Source: DASPPF01 sp032906705 (GTDB lineage Archaea > Thermoproteota > Nitrososphaeria > Nitrososphaerales > Gagatemarchaeaceae). From it: a stretch of 17,988 bases of DNA. The stretch's first letter is position 1. Each line of letters opens with the position of its first letter. The DNA lies in the NCBI GenBank assembly GCA_032906705.1, contig JAJTZC010000027.1, positions 1-17,988 on the forward strand, written 5' to 3'. A program made the position numbers and the translations under genes. The notes under the pieces were generated by a model. That model saw nothing but the letters and a program-made list of their open reading frames with translations. It was not told the origin of the DNA and did not search any database. Positions 13,626 through 17,988 of the stretch are shown in pieces.

Positions 13626-14296
13626 GAATCTCCGGCATCCTTCGCAGAATGAGGGGGATGGTATACAGCTCTGACGACGCCAGGGCGACAGCACTGTCGG
13701 AGCTGCAGGATACTGAGCAGGGGGATCCCTTCAAGGTACTGATTGGCACCATACTGTCACACAGAACCAGAGATGAAAACACAACTCGGGCAACTGAAAA
13801 CCTGTTTTCACGATACAGCACCCCCGTGCAGCTCGCGCATGCTGACCCTTCGGAGGTGCGGAAGCTGATACGGCCTGCGGGTTTCTACAACATGAAGACA
13901 AAGAACATAATCCGCGTTTCAAACCAGCTTCTCACCGACTTCGGTGGCGAGGTGCCGTCAAACATTGAGGACCTGCTGACCCTACATTCGGTGGGCCGCA
14001 AAACAGCGAACTGCGTCTTGGTCTATGCGTTCAACGAGCCCGCGATACCTGTGGACACCCACGTGCACAGAATCTCGAACAGGCTTGGGCTGGTAAGGAC
14101 GAAGAAGCCTGAGGATACCGAGAGCGCCCTCACAAGATCGGTACCGAAGAAATTCTGGCTCGAGCTGAACGACCTCTTCGTCCGATTCGGTCAGACGGTC
14201 TGCAAGCCGATAGGACCCAAGTGCGGGAGCTGCACCCTCCGGGGTTCGTGCGAATATTACAGGACCGTTGTCGCCCGGAAGAGCAAAGCTTCTTAG
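13622..14296 (+). CDS. nth: Endonuclease III (DNA glycosylase / AP lyase)
   Basis: A 224-residue bifunctional base-excision repair enzyme that removes oxidised pyrimidines and nicks the abasic site. It has the archaeal-type LSHRTRDENT segment, the helix-hairpin-helix LHSVGRKTAN with catalytic Lys127, Asp145 in IPVDTHVHR, and a C-terminal [4Fe-4S] motif C-x6-C-x2-C-x5-C (Cys194, 201, 204, 210). I chose GTG at 13622, which overlaps the epimerase stop as GTGA; an upstream start at 13586 would add 12 residues buried in the epimerase and is less likely. A MazG-like gene follows after 23 bases. Confidence 0.95.
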   Translation: MRISGILRRMRGMVYSSDDARATALSELQDTEQGDPFKVLIGTILSHRTRDENTTRATENLFSRYSTPVQLAHADPSEVRKLIRPAGFYNMKTKNIIRVSNQLLTDFGGEVPSNIEDLLTLHSVGRKTANCVLVYAFNEPAIPVDTHVHRISNRLGLVRTKKPEDTESALTRSVPKKFWLELNDLFVRFGQTVCKPIGPKCGSCTLRGSCEYYRTVVARKSKAS

Positions 14297-14319
14297 CTCT
14301 CACGAGGTCAGCGTCAAGA

Positions 14320-14640
14320 ATGCCTACGCTCGAAGAGGCGAAAAGGAAGGTGGCCGAGCTCGTGGCAGCGAAGGGCTTCGGCAATACCCCTGATGAAATC
14401 GCGAACAAATTGCTCTTCGCCTTCATAGAGCTGGGCGAGGCTGGAGACTCGTGGAAGAAAGGTAAGCCGACTGCCGAGACGATTGAGGAACTTATCGACG
14501 TGCTGTTTTACGTCTTGGACGCCTCGAGGTTGATCGACCCGAAGGCAAACCTCGACGAGGTCTTCATGAGGAAACTCGGGAAGAACCTTGGCCGGCCCCA
14601 CAAGTACGGCGAAGGCTTCCGGGACAGGAAATCTGCCTAG
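14320..14640 (+). CDS. MazG-like nucleotide pyrophosphohydrolase
   Basis: A 106-residue protein of the all-alpha NTP pyrophosphohydrolase class, which hydrolyses (d)NTPs to monophosphates and can clear damaged or excess nucleotides. The metal-binding pattern is present: Glu37-x-x-Glu40 in FIELGEAGD, then Glu57-x-x-Asp60 in IEELIDVLFYVLD. The C-terminal basic segment (KLGKNLGRPHKYGEG) suits phosphate binding. ATG at 14320 has GAGGT nine to ten bases upstream. It follows endonuclease III in the same operon, which joins base-excision repair to nucleotide-pool cleaning. Its TAG stop shares CTAG with the stop of the convergent zinc-ribbon gene. Confidence 0.88.
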   Translation: MPTLEEAKRKVAELVAAKGFGNTPDEIANKLLFAFIELGEAGDSWKKGKPTAETIEELIDVLFYVLDASRLIDPKANLDEVFMRKLGKNLGRPHKYGEGFRDRKSA

Positions 14641-14846
14641 CCGCTTCTGACCCACACTACTCTTTTGCAGACGTGGCAGACCAGGCCGTCGTATGGGTTG
14701 CCTTTTCTGTCAGTGACACCCTCCACTCTGCTCATCTTCCCGCCGCACTGGACGCATTTTTGGTCGGACGAGTTCTGCTTCATGCCGCCCCATTCGACCA
14801 TATGATATGTCCAATAGATCGGGTCCCCGGGAAGCCCCCTCTTCAC
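14637..14846 (-). CDS. Small zinc-ribbon protein
   Basis: A 69-residue protein with two CxxC knuckles, Cys31/Cys34 (CVQCGGK) and Cys57/Cys60 (CHVCKR), forming a zinc ribbon. Function unknown; a part in transcription or RNA binding is possible but not shown. The GTG at 14846 gives the longest form; ATG codons at residues 16 and 22 would give shorter forms that still keep the ribbon. GGTGGG lies about eight bases before the GTG. The stop overlaps that of the MazG-like gene on the other strand. Confidence 0.72.
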   Translation of the reverse strand: MKRGLPGDPIYWTYHMVEWGGMKQNSSDQKCVQCGGKMSRVEGVTDRKGNPYDGLVCHVCKRVVWVRSG

Positions 14847-14896
14847 GTCACCTTCCCACCTGCGCTCCTACAAAAATCTGAATCCGTGCGCGATGG

Positions 14897-14902
14897 TTAA
14901 AG
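14897..14902 (+). promoter_or_regulatory. TATA-like box of the acyl-CoA dehydrogenase gene
   Basis: TTAAAG, centred about 32 bases before the ATG at 14931, predicting an almost leaderless message. Confidence 0.4.
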
Positions 14903-14930
14903 GCAGCCCCATCGGCCGAGATGCGCCGAA

Positions 14931-16154
14931 ATGGAGCGGCTCTTCGAGGACGCGGTGCGAGAGGTGTCAAACCTCATCGGGCTTTCAGAAGGCGACTTCT
15001 CCCTCCTTAGGGATGCAGACATGGCGGCTTCCGAACTTGTGACCTCAGAGTTCGAAAAGTACGTCGAAAGGAAGTACAACCCGGAGACTGTGAAGATTCT
15101 GAGAAAGCACAACCTCCTCGGGGTCCCGATTCTGGAAAAGTACGGGGGAAGGGGAGCCAGGCAGCTCGTGCAGGCGCTCTTCATCGAAAGGCTCGGCCAG
15201 GTGGGGATGGGGCCTGTTACCTTCGCTGACGTCCACCAGTGCCTGGGGAGCCTCACCTTACAGGATTGGGGGAACGAGGAACAGAAGCAGCGCTATCTCC
15301 CGAAGGCCGCCCGAGGCGACATGCTTCTTGCGTATGGGCTCACTGAGCCCGAGGCTGGGAGCGACCCATCTTCGCTGAAGACCTCCTATGTCAAAGAGGG
15401 TAGCTCCTTCAGGATCACGGGGTCCAAGTACTTGATTTCGAACGGTTCCATAGCGACGCACGTCATCGTCTTCGCCTACCCGAAAGGGGAATCCTCGGGT
15501 CTGACCGCCTTCCTCGTGGACACCAAGCAAAAGGGCTTCAGCGTAGACATGCGGCTCGAGGAGAAAGTCGGGCTGTTCACCTCGGACACGTCGCTCCTCT
15601 CTTTCGACGAGGTCTTGGTCGCGAAGGAGGACGTGATTGGACCCCAGGGGAAGGGTTTCGCAGTGGCCTACTCCGCGTTGCTGAACGGAAGGATAGGGGT
15701 CGGCTCCGGCTGTCTCGGAGTAATGGAAGATTGCCTTAATCAGGTCTCAGAGAGGGCGAGGTCGAGGGTCCAGCACGGTAAGGAGATTGGGAAGCACCAG
15801 TTGATTCAGAGACACATCGCCTTCATCGCCTCGAGCCTCGAGGCAGCCAGGTGGCTGGTCTATAGGGCCGCACTCAGGAAGGAGGAGTACGAGAAGGACG
15901 GCAAGAACATCGGGCTAAGGCAAGAGGCTGACAGGCTCTCGGCAATCGCAAAGTACGTGGCGTCGCGGTCGGCCTTCGAAGCGGCGGATAGGGCCCTGCA
16001 GGTCTTCGGCGGCTTCGGCTATTCAATCCTCTCCCCCGTGGCGAAGCATTTCCTGGACACGAGGGTGGCGAGGATCTACGAGGGCACCGATGAGATAATG
16101 GAGCTCAAGATAGCCTCCGCCGTTCTCGGAAAGGACTTCGAGTCCTACAAGTGA
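14931..16154 (+). CDS. Acyl-CoA dehydrogenase
   Basis: A 407-residue FAD-dependent acyl-CoA dehydrogenase that puts a double bond between C2 and C3 of an acyl-CoA. Domain order is an N-terminal helical domain (1-130), a beta domain with AYGLTEPEAGSD (134-145) and GSKYLISNG (164-172), and a C-terminal helical domain with RALQVFGGFGYS (354-365) and RIYEGTDEI (381-389). Glu384 in YEGT is the catalytic base position used by most subfamilies. Length and motifs are complete. No electron-transfer flavoprotein gene is in the window. With the CoA-transferase it suggests breakdown of short or branched acyl-CoA. The ATG is preceded by a TATA-like box at about 32 bases. Confidence 0.95.
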   Translation: MERLFEDAVREVSNLIGLSEGDFSLLRDADMAASELVTSEFEKYVERKYNPETVKILRKHNLLGVPILEKYGGRGARQLVQALFIERLGQVGMGPVTFADVHQCLGSLTLQDWGNEEQKQRYLPKAARGDMLLAYGLTEPEAGSDPSSLKTSYVKEGSSFRITGSKYLISNGSIATHVIVFAYPKGESSGLTAFLVDTKQKGFSVDMRLEEKVGLFTSDTSLLSFDEVLVAKEDVIGPQGKGFAVAYSALLNGRIGVGSGCLGVMEDCLNQVSERARSRVQHGKEIGKHQLIQRHIAFIASSLEAARWLVYRAALRKEEYEKDGKNIGLRQEADRLSAIAKYVASRSAFEAADRALQVFGGFGYSILSPVAKHFLDTRVARIYEGTDEIMELKIASAVLGKDFESYK

Positions 16155-16155
16155 G

Positions 16156-16163
16156 TTTTATAC
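16156..16163 (+). promoter_or_regulatory. TATA box of the CoxG-like gene
   Basis: TTTTATAC, a near-consensus archaeal TATA box two bases after the acyl-CoA dehydrogenase stop and centred 28 bases before the TTG at 16188. It fixes the start and shows separate transcription. Confidence 0.65.
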
Positions 16164-16187
16164 GGCGGCTCGGGCGTCGGCCCATCA

Positions 16188-16637
16188 TTGGAGCTTCACC
16201 TCGATGGGTCGGTTACCATCAATGCGAGCCCCTCGAGGGTCTTCGGTCTGCTAACGGATCCTAACTTCTTGGCAAAGACACTCCCCGACTCGGAGGATGT
16301 CCGGGTCATCGACGGTTCGACTCTTGAGGCCAAGATCAAGGTTGGAGTCGCCGTGGCTTCAAGCACGCTCAAGGTGAAGATGATGGTTGCAGAAAGGGCG
16401 GCGCCCGTGAAGGCTAGGCTCCTTGTCGAGGGCTCTGGAGGCGGAAGTTCGATGAGAATCTCAAGCACATTCACTCTCACGGGGGAATCGACCACGAAGA
16501 TGAGCTGGACGGCCGACGCAGATATCACGGGACTGATTGCTGGCCTGGGCTCGACACTGCTGAGGAGTTTCGCCACCAAGAAGGTGGAGGAGATTTTCGG
16601 CGGAATAACTCTGGCAATCGAGCAGACCGCGAGGTAG
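16188..16637 (+). CDS. CoxG-like SRPBCC-domain protein
   Basis: A 149-residue START/SRPBCC-fold protein of the CoxG (carbon monoxide dehydrogenase subunit G) family. The pattern LDGSVTINASPSRVFGLLTDPNFLAKTLPDSEDV is typical. In carboxydotrophs CoxG helps anchor the molybdenum CO dehydrogenase to the membrane, but no coxMSL genes are present here, so the name is only a family label; it may bind a lipid or hydrophobic ligand. The TTG start lies 28 bases from a TATA box, so the message is leaderless. The TAG stop is in the same frame as the following glycosidase. Confidence 0.9.
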   Translation: MELHLDGSVTINASPSRVFGLLTDPNFLAKTLPDSEDVRVIDGSTLEAKIKVGVAVASSTLKVKMMVAERAAPVKARLLVEGSGGGSSMRISSTFTLTGESTTKMSWTADADITGLIAGLGSTLLRSFATKKVEEIFGGITLAIEQTAR

Positions 16638-16670
16638 CAGGAGGGACAGGGAACGCCGTCGCTCGTTCAG

Positions 16671-17885
16671 CTGACCTACGAACGGGCAATCGACCTGCTC
16701 AAGCGCAACATCACTCCAAGGGGCCTGAAGGCATCCTCCGCTTATTACAACCAGGTCTGGGCGCGGGACTCTTTCATCACGTTCGCGGGCTCCAACATGC
16801 TGGAGGACCAGGACCTCCTTCGGTGCGCCAGGGACACGGTGGATACCTTCGCGAAGACGCGCTCTCCACTGGGTCAGGTAGCGAACATGTTCGACCTGAG
16901 TACCGCGAGGCCGGAGTTCGGGTTCTCCGGCTCCACAGACTCGTCCTCTTGGTACATCATCGGCGTAAGCGACCTATTCCGCACGACCAGGGACAGAGGT
17001 CTCCTGAAGGAGCCGCTGGACGCTGCGTTGGAAGCCCACCGGTGGCTGAGATACCAGGACGCGAACAACAGCTGGTTGATCGACTCTCCGCAGGGCGCCG
17101 ACTGGATGGACGCGGCCGTACAGCGGACTGGGAAGACGCTCTACAACAACGTCCTATTCATACTGGCTACCAGATCCGTCATCGACCTCTGCCGCGCGGC
17201 CGGGAGGAAGCTCGACCAGGGGATTCCAGACCTCGACTCGCTGCAGGAGCGGTTTACCGACGTCTTCCTCCCTGGAAAGGACAGTCCAGCAAGAGTCTCG
17301 GAGTATTGGCCCAGGTTGGGAGAACTCCTTTCCTCACGCAAGCCTCTGGGTCTCTCACGTAGGTACTACCTACAATACGTCTCCTTTGCCCGGATTGACG
17401 ACCACTTTGACACACTATCTAACATCCTCTGCATTCTGTCAGGGCTCTCCGAGCTCAAGACATCTCACTCGATTCTGGCAGTCGCGCGCTCCCGGGGATT
17501 GACGAGCCCGTATCCCGTCAGGGTGCTCGACCCACCCTACAAGCCCGGCGAGCCCGGGTTCGACACGACCTTCAACGCGTCCCTTCCTCCGCAGCACAGG
17601 AGCGACCAGTTCGCCTACCACAATGGGGCAGTCTGGCCCTTCGTCGGCGGGCTCTACGTCAGCGTCCTCAACAGCCTCGGGGTCGAGGGATCCTCGAAGG
17701 AGCTCGAGGCGCTCGCCGACGCGAACAACGCTTTCATCACTGGTGAGAGGGTCGGCTTCAACGAATGGCTGGATGGCAGGAGCGGGAAGCCCATGGGCCA
17801 GTACGGCCAGTCCTGGAACGCGGGGACCTTCATCGCTGCGTTCCTGTCTGCGAAGGGAAGGTCTCCCTTCGCTTTCGAGGAGTGA
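16671..17885 (+). CDS. GH100/GH15-like (alpha/alpha)6-barrel glycoside hydrolase, start uncertain
   Basis: A glycosidase resembling neutral invertases (GH100) and amylo-1,6-glucosidase-like proteins, probably cleaving an alpha- or beta-fructosyl/glucosyl bond in the cytoplasm (no signal peptide seen). Landmarks are YYNQVWARDSFIT with the conserved Asp (16767-16769), DWMD (17100-17111), YHNGAVWP (from 17616) and FNEWLDGRSG with a likely catalytic Glu at 17763-17765, then GQSWNAG. The first ATG, 16797, comes after the WARD motif, so it cannot be the true start. Between the upstream in-frame TAG (16635-16637) and that ATG there is no ATG, GTG or TTG. CTG at 16671 is given as start, but ACG 16653, six to eight bases after AGGAGGGA (16639-16646), is as plausible. 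Exact substrate unknown. Confidence 0.85.
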   Translation: MTYERAIDLLKRNITPRGLKASSAYYNQVWARDSFITFAGSNMLEDQDLLRCARDTVDTFAKTRSPLGQVANMFDLSTARPEFGFSGSTDSSSWYIIGVSDLFRTTRDRGLLKEPLDAALEAHRWLRYQDANNSWLIDSPQGADWMDAAVQRTGKTLYNNVLFILATRSVIDLCRAAGRKLDQGIPDLDSLQERFTDVFLPGKDSPARVSEYWPRLGELLSSRKPLGLSRRYYLQYVSFARIDDHFDTLSNILCILSGLSELKTSHSILAVARSRGLTSPYPVRVLDPPYKPGEPGFDTTFNASLPPQHRSDQFAYHNGAVWPFVGGLYVSVLNSLGVEGSSKELEALADANNAFITGERVGFNEWLDGRSGKPMGQYGQSWNAGTFIAAFLSAKGRSPFAFEE

Positions 17886-17988
17886 CCTCCCAGGTCCTTC
17901 GACATGAATGTGCAAAAGGTTCTGTCAAGTCTTCGCGACATTCGTGCTTGATGTTTCTCTATCATACCCCGATGACTCAACAGAGCCA
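17886..17988. other. Terminal intergenic stretch, nothing identified
   Basis: After the glycosidase stop, 103 bases remain to the window edge. I see no credible gene, TATA box with a start, or RNA here. Confidence 0.5.

Noticed and set aside
14221..14319. Upstream extension of the MazG-like frame to 14221.
   Set aside because: It overlaps the Fe-S region of endonuclease III; ATG 14320 has a GAGGT site and matches the family length.
16635..16637. In-frame TAG between the CoxG-like gene and the glycosidase as a read-through or pyrrolysine codon.
   Set aside because: Many genes here end in TAG, and a CoxG-glycosidase fusion makes no biological sense; a non-standard start after the TAG is simpler.
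17439..17915. Open frame antisense to the glycosidase end.
   Set aside because: It covers the conserved YHNG and FNEW motifs of the real gene and shows no domain of its own.
1..17988. Search for tRNA, rRNA, CRISPR arrays and transposases.
   Set aside because: I found no T-arm/anticodon arrangement, no regularly spaced repeats and no transposase motifs; the only clear repeat pair is the one around the toxin-antitoxin module.

Overview
This window reads as a chromosomal segment of an archaeon with fairly GC-rich DNA. The archaeal evidence is of several kinds. Many genes have AT-rich TATA-like boxes about 27-32 bases before the start codon, which implies leaderless or very short-leader transcripts, and TTG starts are about as common as ATG. 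The gene content is also archaeal: an aconitase X large/small pair, an archaeal-type endonuclease III, a two-domain membrane-anchored cupredoxin, a UspA-CBS pair, and a winged-helix/DUF7521-like pair. The lineage cannot be fixed from this alone. A heterotrophic Nitrososphaeria-like Thermoproteota or a soil Thermoplasmatota would fit. No rRNA, tRNA, CRISPR array, transposase or phage gene is visible, and no gap between genes exceeds 300 bases.

Left part (1-5650): an aldehyde dehydrogenase cut by the window edge and an iron-type alcohol dehydrogenase, both on the minus strand. Divergent from them is a tight plus-strand operon of aconitase X large subunit, small subunit and a HAD-IIA phosphatase, joined by two TTGA stop/start overlaps. 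An enolase-superfamily enzyme converges on this operon from the minus strand. Together they look like a dehydration/oxidation cassette for a hydroxy-acid or phospho-hydroxy-acid. The aconitase X large subunit appears to lack two of the three cysteines that hold the Fe-S cluster in the archaeal phosphomevalonate dehydratase family, and the enolase-family protein lacks the usual second general base. The cassette may therefore do something other than its family names suggest.

Middle part (5570-11240): a RelE/RelB-like toxin-antitoxin module bracketed by two copies of a ~75-base direct repeat; a three-CxxC zinc-ribbon protein; a small helical hypothetical protein; the two-domain blue-copper protein; a fused family I CoA-transferase; a three-helix DUF7521-like membrane protein with its winged-helix regulator; and a four-helix membrane protein.

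Right part (11330-17988): a UspA-CBS operon; a small unknown protein; an operon of an SDR-type NAD(P)-dependent epimerase, endonuclease III and a MazG-like pyrophosphohydrolase; a small zinc ribbon; then acyl-CoA dehydrogenase, CoxG-like protein and a GH100/GH15-like (alpha/alpha)6-barrel glycosidase. The epimerase and the glycosidase both have conserved N-terminal motifs that lie upstream of every in-frame ATG, GTG or TTG, so they either start at a non-canonical codon or contain errors. Two convergent gene pairs end on one shared CTAG, so that both stop codons sit on the same four bases.
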